Both the position numbers and the translations under genes were made by a program. Of a stretch of 64,000 nucleotides of DNA, positions 1-9,899 are shown in pieces. The notes under the pieces are model-generated. The model was given only the letters and a program-made list of their open reading frames with translations. It was not told where the DNA came from and ran no database searches. Source of the stretch: Posidoniimonas corsicana (lineage in GTDB: Bacteria > Planctomycetota > Planctomycetia > Pirellulales > Lacipirellulaceae); assembly GCF_007859765.1 (NCBI RefSeq), contig NZ_SIHJ01000001.1:2047311-2111310 (forward strand), in the 5' to 3' direction. Positions within the stretch are counted from its first letter, which is position 1; each line of letters opens with the position of its first letter.

Positions 1-2
1 AC

Positions 3-3000
3 TTTGGGAACGAAGGGGGGACGCTGCAGGCGTGGGGCGCCGTGGGTGAGCTAGCGGTAAGCGTGCCTGGGCTCAACCCCAACCTCGTCTATGACGTCTT
101 CGCTTTTTTTTGGGATGACAGCAATGGCTGGAACGTGGAGGCAGGCCTGACAAGCGGGCAGCTGACGAACTTCGTCCCCAGCAGCCCCGGCGTCTTCGCC
201 GTCGACGCGTTCACTCAGCAGCCAGGCAGCAGCCAACTAGTCTCGGGGCTCAATGTGCTGGGCCAGGGCGGTGACGACTATAGCGACTGGGTCGACGGAA
301 ACCGGACGCTCTACGCCGCACCAATTGGCCAAGTGAGCGGCGCGGCGTCCACCACAGTATTTATCGACCATGATCAATCGCTTCCCAATCGAACTTTCTT
401 TGATGGCGTGGGCATCCGTCCGACTGGCGCGCTAATCGACGCCACAAGCCCGGCTAGCTACCTGATTCCTACCGACGACAGCCTGGGCACGAGTTGGACC
501 GCCAATGGGTTTGACGCGTCCGCCAACGGGTTCGTCTCGGGCCAGTCAGCTATCGGCTACGAACAGAACCCGGTGAACAACGATGATAGTTTCTCCGACA
601 GCATTCTTACGGCGGTTCCCGCTGGAACGACGAGCGTCTACCTGAGGACAGAGTTCGAGATTCAGGACGCCTCAGCGGTGACCAGCCTGATGCTTAGTGC
701 TCAGTACGACGATGGCTTCGTAGCGTACCTCAACGGCGTGCAGGTCCTGTCGAGGTTTGCCCCCCCAAATTTGTCTCACACCAGCACTGCGGTTACTCCC
801 ACGGGCCGGTCGGATAGCGACTCCCTGGCGTACGAGTCATTCTCTCTGGCAGGGTTCTTGAGTGAGCTTGTTGACGGAACGAATACTTTGGCAGTCCACG
901 CGCTCAATTCGAGCTCTTCCAGCCCCGACTTTCTCTTCTCGCCCCAACTTACGTTTTCCACCGAAGCAGCGACGTTCGACAGCGTCCGCTATCTGCCGAA
1001 TCCAACGCCAGGGTCCGCCAATGGCGTGGGTGTCGCGGGGTTTGTCGAAGGCGTCGTGACGTTCAGTCATCAACGTGGCTTCTACGACGCCCCGATCAGC
1101 GTATCAATGGAGTCGGCTTCCGCAGACGCCGATCTGTATTTCACCCTCGACGGCAGCGTCCCAGCGCCGTCTAATCCCAACGCTACACTCTACACTGGTG
1201 CGATTCTCGTGGACCAGACCACGACGCTCCGCTCAGCGGCATTTAGGGAGGGATATGAACCTACTACAGTAGGCACGCAAACCTACGTGTTCTTGGAAGA
1301 CGTTCTCACGGCCGACCCCCTTGGGGATCCTCAGAACGGCGTGACCTACCCAACCAATTGGCAGGGCGGCTTTCCGGGCGACTACACCGTGGATAGCCGC
1401 GTTGTGGACCAGTGGGACGATAACAGCCCGGTCGATCCAAACGACTTCGGCATCCGTGAGGGGCTGACGTCGATTCCAACGATATCGTTGGTGCTCGACC
1501 ACGAAGACCTGTGGGGAGTCGGCCCTAATGGCACGGGCGGGATCTACCCCAACGCAACCTCGCAAGGCGCCTCGTGGCGTCGCCCCGGCTCGGTCGAGTA
1601 CTTCGATCCCAACACAGGCGAGCAATTTCAGTACAACGTCGGCATCCAAATGCAGGGCGCCGCGAGCCGCGACAACAACCGGCTGTTAAAACACTCGTTT
1701 CGTTTAGTATTCAACAGCGAATTCGACGGCCCCGGACGGCTCAATTTCCCGCTGTTCGACAACTCTGAGTTCGCCGACATCAACACCGTCAGCCTGAAGG
1801 CGTCCTTCACCGACTCCTTCGCCACTCGAACGGTCACCGACCGGTACTCGCCGCTTGATTCGACCTACATGCGCGACGTCTGGATGCGCGACACGCAAAT
1901 CGCGATGGGCAACCCATCTGCCGGCAGCACTTACGTCCACTTGTATATCAATGGCTTGTACTGGGGGCTCTACTGGCCGTCAGAGCGAGTTGACGACGCG
2001 TTCCTTGCCTCTCGGCTAGGTGGAGAAAGAGAAGACTGGGACATCGTTAGAGATTTTAATGAGCTGTTTCGGGGAGAACGGACCGCCTACGACGACATGT
2101 TCTCGCTTGCTGATCAGATAAGCGACGCATCGCCGAGCGTGGCGAACGATCTGTTTCAGCAGATTCAAGGCAGGCTGCCCAGCGGCGTCGACGACCCAAA
2201 CACTGATGCGTTGTTGGATGTCGACAACTTTATCGACTACTTGGTATCTCATCTGTACGCCGGTGTTGAAGACTGGCCCAGCCACAACTGGTACGCCGCC
2301 CGCAACCGCGTCGACCCCGGCGACGGATTCAAGTTCTTCACTTGGGACCAAGAGATATCTCTGGACCAGCTCTACCGAGACCGCACAAACGCTAGCAATA
2401 ACCAAACCCCCGGCGAGCTCTTTCAAGATCTTAGAAACAGCTCTGAGTTCCGTTTGCGGTTCGCGGACCGGGTGCAGAAGCACCTATTCAACAACGGTGC
2501 TATGACGGTTGAAGCAAACCAGATGCGTTGGATGCAGCGGGCGAACCAGATCGAAGCGGGCATTATCGGTGAGTCAGCGCGCTGGGGCGACGCCAGGGAA
2601 GGTCAGACCATCACTGCCTACTCCACACTGGGACCTTTCGGCGATGGGCATATCCCCACCGGCAGCCAGAGCGTGCCGTTGATGACCGTTGACCACTGGC
2701 GAGAGTCTGTTGAGTACGTCCACGACTCGTTCTTTGCAAACGCCGGCGACCTCTTGATTCAGCGACTGCTAAACGATGGGTTGTTTGTCTCGCTGGACGC
2801 ACCGCTGTTTTCTATCGACGGGGAATCGCAGTTTGGCGACTCGGTCGCCGCCGGAAGCACGCTCACGCTGTCGGGCCCGGGCACGGTTTACTACACACTC
2901 GACGGGTCCGATCCTCGCAGCACATCGGGATCGGCTGTTGGCCTGCCATACTCGGGCGATGGCATCACGCTCGATACGACGACAGTCGTCAAAGCGCGGA

Positions 3001-5108
3001 CCTTCGCCGGGGGCGAGTGGAGCCCGCTGTCCGAGGCAGTCTTCACAACCAACGACATTTCCATCGTCATTTCAGAAATCAACTACTCCCCGTATGAACC
3101 GACCGCCTCCGAGGTGGCGTCGATCGCCGGCGTCCAGAGCGACGACTTTGAATTCCTCGAGGTGTTGAACACGTCGCCTACGGATTCTGTCAATTTGAGA
3201 GATTTTGCGATCGCCGACGGTGTTTCATTCACTTTCGGCAACACGACCTTGGCGCCGGGTGAAAGGGTGGTCATCGTAGAAGATCAACTAGCATTCGAGA
3301 CGCGATACGGTTCGGGCCTGAACGTTATCGGCGAGTGGAGCGGCGGTCTCAGCGGCGGCGGGGAGACAATCACGCTTCTCAATGCAGTGGGCGCCGAGCT
3401 CATGTCGGTCTCCTACGGGGATTCAGATCCATGGCCAAGCGTCTCCGATGGCGCCGGGGCAACCCTCGTGCTTGCTGAGCCTACAAACACCCCCTCCAAT
3501 CAACTAGGCAAATATTACGCTTGGCGAGGCAGCGCCGAATTCGGCGGGTCTCCTGGGCTTGCGAGCGCGCCCTTAGCTGGCGTGGTCATCAACGAGGTGC
3601 TCGCCCGTACTGAACTGCCCCAGATAGACGCCGTCGAACTCTACAACCCGACGTCGAGCAGCATCGACATCGGGGGCTGGTTCCTGAGCGACTCCGACAG
3701 TCAGTTCTCAAAGCACCAAATTGCCCTGGGGACGACCATTGGCGCCGGACAGTACCTGGTCCTCGACGAAAACGATTTCTCGTTCGGCCTCAAGGGCGAA
3801 GGAGACGACCTCTACCTCGTCAAACCCACTGGCGCCGGTTCGATCGAGTTTGTGGACCAGGTCGCATTCGGAGCCACCCTGGCGGGCGAATCGTTAGGCC
3901 GCGTACCTAATGGCAGCGGCCGGCTTACCCCATTGAATAGCAACACGTTCGGGGTCGCCAACACCAGCCCGCGCATCGACGCAGTCGTGATCAGCGAGGT
4001 CAACTACCACCCTGCCGATCCAAACGCGGCCGCAACAGCAATCCATCCCGCTATCACAGACAACGACTTGGAGTTTGTCGAGATCCACAACGCAGGTGTC
4101 GCTGCTATCGACCTGACCGGCTGGGAGTTAAGGGGAGAGAGCGACTACGACATCCCAACAGCGACAAACCTCTTGCCCGGAGAGAATTTGTTGCTTGTTT
4201 CCTTTGACCCCAATGACGCCTCAAACACAGAACTAACTGCTGCATTCCGCGCCCACTATGGCTTGGGTACGGAGGTTACAATCCTTGGCGGCTTCTCCGG
4301 CAACCTGAGCAATGGCTTCGCAAGGGTTGAGTTGCAGAAGCCTGAAATGCTCGGCGAAGGAGGCGTCGTCCACATCACAGCCGACGAGGTTCTGTACGAT
4401 GACTTGGCGCCTTGGCCGGAAGCGGTCGATGGCCAGGGACAAAGTCTTCAACGTTTGGGCGCTACTCTCTACGGCAACGACTCGACAAGTTGGTACGCCG
4501 CGGCGCCCACACCAGGCGCGGTGAGCTTCCTCCCCGCACTGCCCGGAGATTATGACGGTAATGGGACTGTCGAACAGAACGACTACGCCGTCTGGCGCGC
4601 CTCCTACGGCAGCACCGAGGTGCTTGACGCCGATGGCAACAACGACGGCATTGTCAACGCCGCCGACTACACAATCTGGCGGGACCATCTTGGCCAAACC
4701 GCAACAACACAGGTAACCTCCTCGAGCACGCCAGTAACGGCGCCTGCTTCAAGCGAGGCGTCAGATTCGCAGTCCGCAACCTCAGATGCGCAAGAGGATC
4801 GCTTGAGACCACAGCTCGCCTACTTCTCCCAAACCCAGCTCGGCGCCGAGCCGCAACTAGCTAGCAGGAACTCGCAACTCACCGTCCGACCACGTTCGGC
4901 AGACCCAGAACGTGCTGCGTCGACCGACCTTGCGCTTCTCCTGCTTGCTATCGGCCATAGCGAGTCAGGCATAGACACAACGAGCGAGTGGGAATCTTCC
5001 CCGCCCTCGGATGTCTCTGAGGCAGGACTCGAAAAACCTGAAACGCTCCCTACTCAGAAGGAACTTGCCTTCGAGTCGCTGGCTAGCAGCGTGAGAAGTT
5101 TGCCCTGA
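3..5108 (+). CDS. CotH-kinase / lamin-tail / dockerin giant exported protein, 5' partial
   Basis: The frame is open to the window edge, so the true start and any signal peptide lie outside; the first in-frame start is GTG at 42, and residues are counted from there. Visible in order: a beta-sandwich-like region (about 140-300), a chitobiase C-terminal-like segment with 'YFTLDGSVP' (about 350-415), a CotH-like kinase fold (about 530-870, with 'YINGLYWGLYW', 'SHNWYAARN' and 'FFTWDQE' resembling the CotH catalytic region), a second 'YYTLDGSDP' segment (about 950), three lamin-tail domains starting with 'ISEINY', 'INEVLA' and 'ISEVNY' (about 1005, 1180, 1315), and a dockerin type I-like pair with 'GDYDGNGTVEQNDY' (about 1500-1550). 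The last 130 residues are Ser/Thr/Glu-rich with no PEP-CTERM. Such multidomain CotH proteins are common in planctomycetes and are presumed cell-surface or secreted; the substrate is unknown. Confidence 0.85.
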   Translation, partial: FGNEGGTLQAWGAVGELAVSVPGLNPNLVYDVFAFFWDDSNGWNVEAGLTSGQLTNFVPSSPGVFAVDAFTQQPGSSQLVSGLNVLGQGGDDYSDWVDGNRTLYAAPIGQVSGAASTTVFIDHDQSLPNRTFFDGVGIRPTGALIDATSPASYLIPTDDSLGTSWTANGFDASANGFVSGQSAIGYEQNPVNNDDSFSDSILTAVPAGTTSVYLRTEFEIQDASAVTSLMLSAQYDDGFVAYLNGVQVLSRFAPPNLSHTSTAVTPTGRSDSDSLAYESFSLAGFLSELVDGTNTLAVHALNSSSSSPDFLFSPQLTFSTEAATFDSVRYLPNPTPGSANGVGVAGFVEGVVTFSHQRGFYDAPISVSMESASADADLYFTLDGSVPAPSNPNATLYTGAILVDQTTTLRSAAFREGYEPTTVGTQTYVFLEDVLTADPLGDPQNGVTYPTNWQGGFPGDYTVDSRVVDQWDDNSPVDPNDFGIREGLTSIPTISLVLDHEDLWGVGPNGTGGIYPNATSQGASWRRPGSVEYFDPNTGEQFQYNVGIQMQGAASRDNNRLLKHSFRLVFNSEFDGPGRLNFPLFDNSEFADINTVSLKASFTDSFATRTVTDRYSPLDSTYMRDVWMRDTQIAMGNPSAGSTYVHLYINGLYWGLYWPSERVDDAFLASRLGGEREDWDIVRDFNELFRGERTAYDDMFSLADQISDASPSVANDLFQQIQGRLPSGVDDPNTDALLDVDNFIDYLVSHLYAGVEDWPSHNWYAARNRVDPGDGFKFFTWDQEISLDQLYRDRTNASNNQTPGELFQDLRNSSEFRLRFADRVQKHLFNNGAMTVEANQMRWMQRANQIEAGIIGESARWGDAREGQTITAYSTLGPFGDGHIPTGSQSVPLMTVDHWRESVEYVHDSFFANAGDLLIQRLLNDGLFVSLDAPLFSIDGESQFGDSVAAGSTLTLSGPGTVYYTLDGSDPRSTSGSAVGLPYSGDGITLDTTTVVKARTFAGGEWSPLSEAVFTTNDISIVISEINYSPYEPTASEVASIAGVQSDDFEFLEVLNTSPTDSVNLRDFAIADGVSFTFGNTTLAPGERVVIVEDQLAFETRYGSGLNVIGEWSGGLSGGGETITLLNAVGAELMSVSYGDSDPWPSVSDGAGATLVLAEPTNTPSNQLGKYYAWRGSAEFGGSPGLASAPLAGVVINEVLARTELPQIDAVELYNPTSSSIDIGGWFLSDSDSQFSKHQIALGTTIGAGQYLVLDENDFSFGLKGEGDDLYLVKPTGAGSIEFVDQVAFGATLAGESLGRVPNGSGRLTPLNSNTFGVANTSPRIDAVVISEVNYHPADPNAAATAIHPAITDNDLEFVEIHNAGVAAIDLTGWELRGESDYDIPTATNLLPGENLLLVSFDPNDASNTELTAAFRAHYGLGTEVTILGGFSGNLSNGFARVELQKPEMLGEGGVVHITADEVLYDDLAPWPEAVDGQGQSLQRLGATLYGNDSTSWYAAAPTPGAVSFLPALPGDYDGNGTVEQNDYAVWRASYGSTEVLDADGNNDGIVNAADYTIWRDHLGQTATTQVTSSSTPVTAPASSEASDSQSATSDAQEDRLRPQLAYFSQTQLGAEPQLASRNSQLTVRPRSADPERAASTDLALLLLAIGHSESGIDTTSEWESSPPSDVSEAGLEKPETLPTQKELAFESLASSVRSLP

Positions 5109-5685
5109 AATAACTAACCGGCAAGCCTCCTCGCCATGATCTTTTTAATTCGCGACCACTCCGAGGCTTCGAGGCGTCACACCGCTATCATCGGGACGCT
5201 GACTTTCTCAACGCTTTCGAGATTCTGAAGTGTATGACTAACTTCGAATACTAAAGGACGTGCCTAGTTTTCTCAAAACCCCTCTATGCATCAGTGGTCT
5301 GCTGACCTAATCCCCAATGCCGATGAGAGCACGGGATGAGAAATTTCCGCTGCCCCGCGTAGCGGAGCTGCTGCCTGAGACGCAACTGAAAGTGGCAGCG
5401 CGCCGGAGTGGGGGCAGGCGGTAGTCGTGCAGCCCATCGGACAGAGATCCACTGCACTGGTAATCGCAAACACTTTTACCTTCGGCATCTGTGGTATTGG
5501 GTGAGGGTTGAGGTGTTTCAGGACTAGGTTCATGCATGAAATCGAGCCAGTCGTTTCCGAGATGACGTTGGTTAGGTGAGAATGCTTCCGGTACGGATGC
5601 TCAACCGGATGGTTTGCTATGGGATGGGGATGACACGTGGCCGGCGTCGACGAGACGACCTTGAGGTCTTGATAGACCCGCTGCC
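5109..5685. other. Intergenic, no gene seen
   Basis: About 580 bases between the CotH-type gene and the AraC-type regulator. Short open frames on the minus strand overlap one another and have no ribosome binding site or recognisable protein. It probably holds the 3' end of the upstream transcript and the promoter of the regulator, but no convincing terminator or -35/-10 pair stands out. Confidence 0.5.
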
Positions 5686-5716
5686 GTACGCTGAATACCT
5701 TTAGTTTAGTACGCTG
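5686..5716 (+). promoter_or_regulatory. Paired direct repeat GTACGCTG upstream of AraC-type regulator
   Basis: GTACGCTG occurs at 5686-5693 and again at 5709-5716, a start-to-start distance of 23 bases, with an A/T-rich spacer. The second copy ends three bases before the ATG of the regulator. AraC-family proteins commonly bind direct repeats about two helical turns apart, so this could be an autoregulatory operator; that is inference. Confidence 0.4.
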
Positions 5717-5719
5717 GAC

Positions 5720-6562
5720 ATGAAGTATTTTGATCGGACGCGTTCAGATTTCTCTCCCTATGGCTTTACTTGCGAGCAGTGGCAGCCAGCCCGGATGCCG
5801 CGGCCCGATCGTCACAACGAAATTGAAATCAATCTGCTCCAATCAGGCTCGCTTTCCTATTTGCTAGGAGGTCATCGGATAGATATTGGGGCTGAACGGC
5901 TCTCCGTCTTTTGGGCTGCAATTCCACATCAAATTGTGGCATTTGAAGACACTACGCCCTACTACGTCGTGACTCTACCCCTGAGTGACTTTTTACTTGC
6001 GGGTCTAGACACTGATTTCGTAAGCCGAGTCCTGCACGGCGAATTGATCATCGATCCCGCCAAGGATAAAACGGACGCGTTCAGGCTTCAGCAGTGGGAG
6101 CAAGACCTTAGAAATGACGACGCTGTAGGGGAACAAGCAGCCAGACTGGAAGTGCGCGCCCGTCTACTCCGTGTTGCTCGGAAAACCCTCGGCCGATCTC
6201 GACTCGCCAGCCCGTCGCCGCTGCTGTCGCGAGCGGACCAATTGGCTTGTTATATTGCGCGCAATTACCAGCAACCGCTCACCTCTAGTTCGATCGCTTC
6301 AGCAAATGGTCTGCACCCAAACTACGCAATGAACCTTTTCCGGCGGACGTTTGGAACGACGATATTGCAATTTGTCACCGAGCATCGCATCTCTCACGCT
6401 CAAAGGTTGCTCGCCACGGCAGACGATGCGGTCCTCACGATCGCTATGGACGCTGGTTTTCAGAGTCTGAGTCGATTCAATGAAGCATTCAAGGCAGCGT
6501 GCGGATGCTCGCCTCGTGAGTATCGCAAAGCACACCGCGCCGCGATGACAAAGGACCCCTAG
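5720..6562 (+). CDS. AraC-family transcriptional regulator
   Basis: 280 residues, the usual size for a one-component AraC regulator. Residues about 15-95 look like a cupin-type sensor domain (HNEIEINLL, then a hydrophobic strand pattern with 'WAAIPHQIVAF'). Residues about 172-272 form the double helix-turn-helix: 'SSIASANGLHPNYAMNLFRR' is the first recognition unit and 'VLTIAMDAGFQSLSRFNEAF' with 'CGCSPREYR' is the signature of the second. ATG 5720 is chosen because the cupin begins right after it; no strong Shine-Dalgarno sequence is visible. The gene stands alone between a surface-protein gene and a transposase remnant, so its target is unknown. Sugar or polysaccharide-responsive control would be typical for the family, but nothing here proves a ligand. 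Confidence 0.9.
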   Translation: MKYFDRTRSDFSPYGFTCEQWQPARMPRPDRHNEIEINLLQSGSLSYLLGGHRIDIGAERLSVFWAAIPHQIVAFEDTTPYYVVTLPLSDFLLAGLDTDFVSRVLHGELIIDPAKDKTDAFRLQQWEQDLRNDDAVGEQAARLEVRARLLRVARKTLGRSRLASPSPLLSRADQLACYIARNYQQPLTSSSIASANGLHPNYAMNLFRRTFGTTILQFVTEHRISHAQRLLATADDAVLTIAMDAGFQSLSRFNEAFKAACGCSPREYRKAHRAAMTKDP

Positions 6563-6797
6563 CAGCCCGTTGATAAACCCACTTCCCGCCCCGCGAACGT
6601 GGCGCTAGATTGAGTGCCGCAGGATTTTTTTGATCGGGGGCATGCGATGGGTATGAGACGACGGCGGCGTGAGCGATACCATCCCACCGCTTCTGTAACA
6701 GCTAGCACCGCTGCCATCAGCGTGTATTGAAAGAGAGGCGGGCCACGCTTGGTTTCCTAGAATTGTTTGTTGTGAAACTCAAACAGAAGGAGACTAG

Positions 6798-6956
6798 CCA
6801 TCCACCCGCTACGGGCAACGCGCCCAGGCCGAGACCACCATCAGCATGCTCAAACGCCTCCTCGGGCCCCAGCTGCGAGCACGAAAAAAGCCCATGCAGC
6901 GACGCGAAGCCGCCCTCAAGACCCTCACCCTCAACCTCAACCTCATGATCCTCTAA
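6798..6956 (+). pseudogene. C-terminal remnant of a DDE (IS4/IS5-type) transposase
   Basis: In the frame beginning at 6810 the translation runs YGQRAQAETTISMLKRLLG, then QLRARKKPMQRREAALK, then TLNLNLMIL and a stop at 6954. This matches by eye the conserved end of IS4/IS5-type DDE transposases (YGQRWQVETxxSMxKRRLG, ALRAR, Q.RE...R.L.HN.MIL), in which the Glu of 'AETT' is the third catalytic acid. The same frame is closed by TAG at 6795, and no catalytic Asp region is seen upstream, so only about 48 codons survive. It is a dead fragment of a former insertion sequence. No terminal inverted repeats were identified. Confidence 0.7.
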
Positions 6957-7292
6957 ACATCTAGAAGCTTTCTACAGAGCTACAAAACTCAGGGCCTATT
7001 TCTCCCTAGGTTGTCGTAAGTGCTTTTGATTCAAACCATTGCGTGAAGTGCCCCCAAGCAGGCCGGCAGAGTTTTGTCCGATTGTGGTCGCTAAGGGGAC
7101 AAAACCCCTCGGCGCTACGTGCTGTCTCCTCATCGCCAACCGCGCAGCCGAAACCGGCGGCGCGCGATACACCGATCGCCCGCCCGCGGTGGGTACGTTC
7201 GTTCACGCTCCATTGGACCACAGCCGGTGGCTGGTTTCAGCAGAGAACTGGGCGGAATAGCGAGGTTCCGGCCGGCCGATTGTCGCGATTGG
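6957..7292. other. Intergenic with a hairpin, no gene seen
   Basis: Overlapping short frames on both strands look random. GTTTTGTCC at 7071-7079 pairs perfectly with GGACAAAAC at 7097-7105 (17-base loop). An alternative smaller stem, AGGGG-ACAAAA-CCCCT, shares the right arm. The hairpin lies about 190 bases past the stop of the minus-strand pentapeptide gene and could end that transcript, although no clear T-run follows. Confidence 0.35.
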
Positions 7293-9899
7293 TCAGCGCC
7301 AACGCGACCGCCGGAAGCGGCCGTGCACACCGACCGCGGTGAATAGCAGCAGCGCCGCGGCGGGCTCGGGCGCCGTGTGGGCGGCGGCGAGGACACTGCC
7401 GTAGTTGGCGGCCCACAGCGCGTACTGTTCGTCGCCGATGAGGCCCTCGGTGGCGGTGTCGTTGAGCAGCGTGCCGACCGGCCTCCCAACGTTGTCCCGC
7501 CAGACGGTGTAGTCCGCCGCGTCGACCCGCCCGTCGAGGTTGAAGTCGCCCGCCAGGGTGAGCGTCTGCCCATCGACCGAAACGAGCGTCGCCTCGCCGG
7601 TGGTGTACAGCCGGGAGAGGTCCCAGACGTGCCCCTCACCGGTGATGATGTCGAAAGAACCGCTGGGTGAGGCGGGCCACTCGAAGAACTGGAACGCTCG
7701 CCCCACTAGATTGTCCGGGCTGGCGTCGGGGTCGAAGTCGAGGGACAGGGCGCCGCTGAGCGCGATTGTCTGGTCGTCGGTCTGGAAGCGCAGGGTGGAG
7801 CGCCAAGGATCTTCGTCAACGACTAGCCGAAGCGTCCCTCCGGCATTGAAGTCGGTCTCGAACACAGCTACGACGCCACTGCCCACGTGCTCGTCTAGAC
7901 GAAACCGAGGGTCGTTGCGGACCGTCAGGGTTTGACCCGCATCAAGGGCGAGCACGGCGATCTTCCCCGTCGGCGAGATGGCGTAGCGGTAATCACTCAT
8001 GGAGATGTCGCCGGTTAGAGTCGCCTGGCGTAGATCGGCGCGATCGAGGACGACGCCGGTTGCACTGGATCCGCTCAGGTTGGCGCCGGTCAGGTTCTGC
8101 TCGGTGAAATCCCAGTTGTTCAAGTTGTTGCCACTGAGGTCAATGTCGCGAAGATCGCCTTCCTGGTAGCTCTTCGAATCATACAGGTCGGTTCTGCTGA
8201 ACCCAAAGTAGGTCGTGGTTGACAGGTTGGCGCCGGTGAGCACCGAGTCGTCGAAACGGACTTCTTGCAAGTAGGACCAGCTCAGATCTGCCCCGGTAAG
8301 GTCAGCTCCTGTGAGGTCGGCGAAGAGCATGACGGACGAGTACAGGTTGGCGCCTGCCAGGTTGAAGCCACTCAGATCGAGGCCGCTAAGGTCGGCGTAG
8401 GGGATACCAGTGTTGGAGAGGTCCTTCTCCATAAACGATCGGGTAGACGTTATCTGTGTGTTCGACATCCCGCCGCTATCGAACTGCAGGGTCGCGCCGC
8501 GGATGTCGGCGTCGGTGAAGTCGGCCCCTTCCAGTGCGCAGTTGATAAACGCCGCGCCGACGAGGGAGACGCCGGACAGATCAACTCCGGTCAGGTCGGC
8601 ATGCTCCAGTCGGACGTGCTCCAGGTTCTTTTCCTGTAGGCTGCGGGTCGATTCAAGCTGCGCCGCTGTCAGCCGGCCTAGGCTGAATGACACAATAGTA
8701 GCGCGGGCGATGTTGGCGTCGCTAAGATTAGCCGTACTGAGTGAGTTGCTTCGGATGACCGCGTGACTCAGGTTAGCGCCGGAGAAGTCCGTGTGAGCCA
8801 GGATCGCGGCGCCGAAGTCGGCGCGTGCCAGGTCGGCGCCAACGAACACCGCCCCAGTCATGTCGGTGTACCGCCAGTCGGAGTCGGTTAGCGCGAAGTC
8901 AGTGAAATCGACGCCTGGCAGCGACCACTCGGCGAGAGAGATGCCGGTCAGATCTTTCGACTGGTAGCTTCCCGTTGACTGCAGCATGGCGGCAGTGAAC
9001 CCGTACTGCTGGGCGTCGATCAGCTCCGCGTGGCGGAGGTCGGCGCCGGAGAAGTCGGCTCCGGTCACAACGGTTTCTGAGAAGTGAGCAGATCGCAGGT
9101 CGGCGTTGGCAAGGATCGCGTTGGTCAAGTCGGAGCGTACGAACTCGATGGATGCCTTGTGCCCATCCACGCTCGACGCGGTGGCCCCGTCCAAAAGTGC
9201 GCCATTTAGGTTGACTCGGTTGAAGCCGACGCGGGAAAGGTCAGCGTCACGGAAGTCTGTCCCGGACAGGTCGGTCCGGCTAAATCCCGCTCCGCTTAGC
9301 CGAGTTCCACGGAAGTCAACGCCCACTAGGCCAGAGACGCCGCCGAAGGATGCGTCCGTGAGATCGGCGCCGGCCCACAGCGCCCCCTGCAGCTCACTGC
9401 CGTCGGCGAAGTGGGCCCCGTTAAGGTTCTTGCCGCGGAAGTCCCAGGAATGCATTTCGCCCGAGAGTGAGACCGGTCCCAACTCGCCGCTCTGGTAGCT
9501 GGCGGTGGAGTCGAACTGCTGTTGGTTGATCCCATTGCCCGTGTTGTTTCGGAGCATCGCGCCCCAGATTATGGCGTCGTCAAACCGGGCGTCTGTTAGC
9601 TTTGCATTGAACAGGTGCGCGTCCGTTAGATCGGCGCCCGTGAAGTCGCTGCCGGTCAGGTCTGCGTCACGCAGCCAGGTCCGAACAAGTGAGCCCTGCC
9701 GGATCGACAAGCTCTGCATAGCGGTGTTGTCGAAGGTAGAGTCAGACAGATTGACGCCATCAAAGTTCCCGCCCGAGAGGTCCGCCTGGACGACGTTCAT
9801 GCGGGTCATGTCGCCGGACTGGTAGCTGGCGGTCGTCGCGAGGGCGTTGGGCGTGAAGGTCTTTCCCGTCCGATCGATCAGCGTCGCCCCGGGCGACAT
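7293..9899 (-). CDS. Giant pentapeptide-repeat PEP-CTERM protein, downstream frame of a split gene
   Basis: 868 codons from the first in-frame ATG; the true N-terminus is encoded by the upstream frame ending at 9760. Residues about 30-640 are almost continuous pentapeptide repeats of the A(D/N)LxX type, which fold into a right-handed quadrilateral beta-helix. Blocks of repeats are separated by a recurring marker such as 'STASYQSG', 'STGSYQSK' or 'STRSLQEK'. A beta-rich segment (about 650-780) follows, then a dockerin-like stretch ('DGRVDAADYTVWRDNVG' and 'QYALWAANYG'), and finally a PEP-CTERM signal: PEP, a hydrophobic run and RFRRSRWR. That tail implies export and exosortase-dependent anchoring. 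The first residues, MSPGATLID, are not a real N-terminus: they continue the upstream repeat after a one-base shift. Function is unknown. Confidence 0.85.
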   Translation of the reverse strand: MSPGATLIDRTGKTFTPNALATTASYQSGDMTRMNVVQADLSGGNFDGVNLSDSTFDNTAMQSLSIRQGSLVRTWLRDADLTGSDFTGADLTDAHLFNAKLTDARFDDAIIWGAMLRNNTGNGINQQQFDSTASYQSGELGPVSLSGEMHSWDFRGKNLNGAHFADGSELQGALWAGADLTDASFGGVSGLVGVDFRGTRLSGAGFSRTDLSGTDFRDADLSRVGFNRVNLNGALLDGATASSVDGHKASIEFVRSDLTNAILANADLRSAHFSETVVTGADFSGADLRHAELIDAQQYGFTAAMLQSTGSYQSKDLTGISLAEWSLPGVDFTDFALTDSDWRYTDMTGAVFVGADLARADFGAAILAHTDFSGANLSHAVIRSNSLSTANLSDANIARATIVSFSLGRLTAAQLESTRSLQEKNLEHVRLEHADLTGVDLSGVSLVGAAFINCALEGADFTDADIRGATLQFDSGGMSNTQITSTRSFMEKDLSNTGIPYADLSGLDLSGFNLAGANLYSSVMLFADLTGADLTGADLSWSYLQEVRFDDSVLTGANLSTTTYFGFSRTDLYDSKSYQEGDLRDIDLSGNNLNNWDFTEQNLTGANLSGSSATGVVLDRADLRQATLTGDISMSDYRYAISPTGKIAVLALDAGQTLTVRNDPRFRLDEHVGSGVVAVFETDFNAGGTLRLVVDEDPWRSTLRFQTDDQTIALSGALSLDFDPDASPDNLVGRAFQFFEWPASPSGSFDIITGEGHVWDLSRLYTTGEATLVSVDGQTLTLAGDFNLDGRVDAADYTVWRDNVGRPVGTLLNDTATEGLIGDEQYALWAANYGSVLAAAHTAPEPAAALLLFTAVGVHGRFRRSRWR

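Noticed and set aside
6727-6948. 73-codon plus-strand frame with Pro/Ser-rich end
   Set aside because: It is the wrong frame across the transposase remnant; the protein-like reading is one base away.
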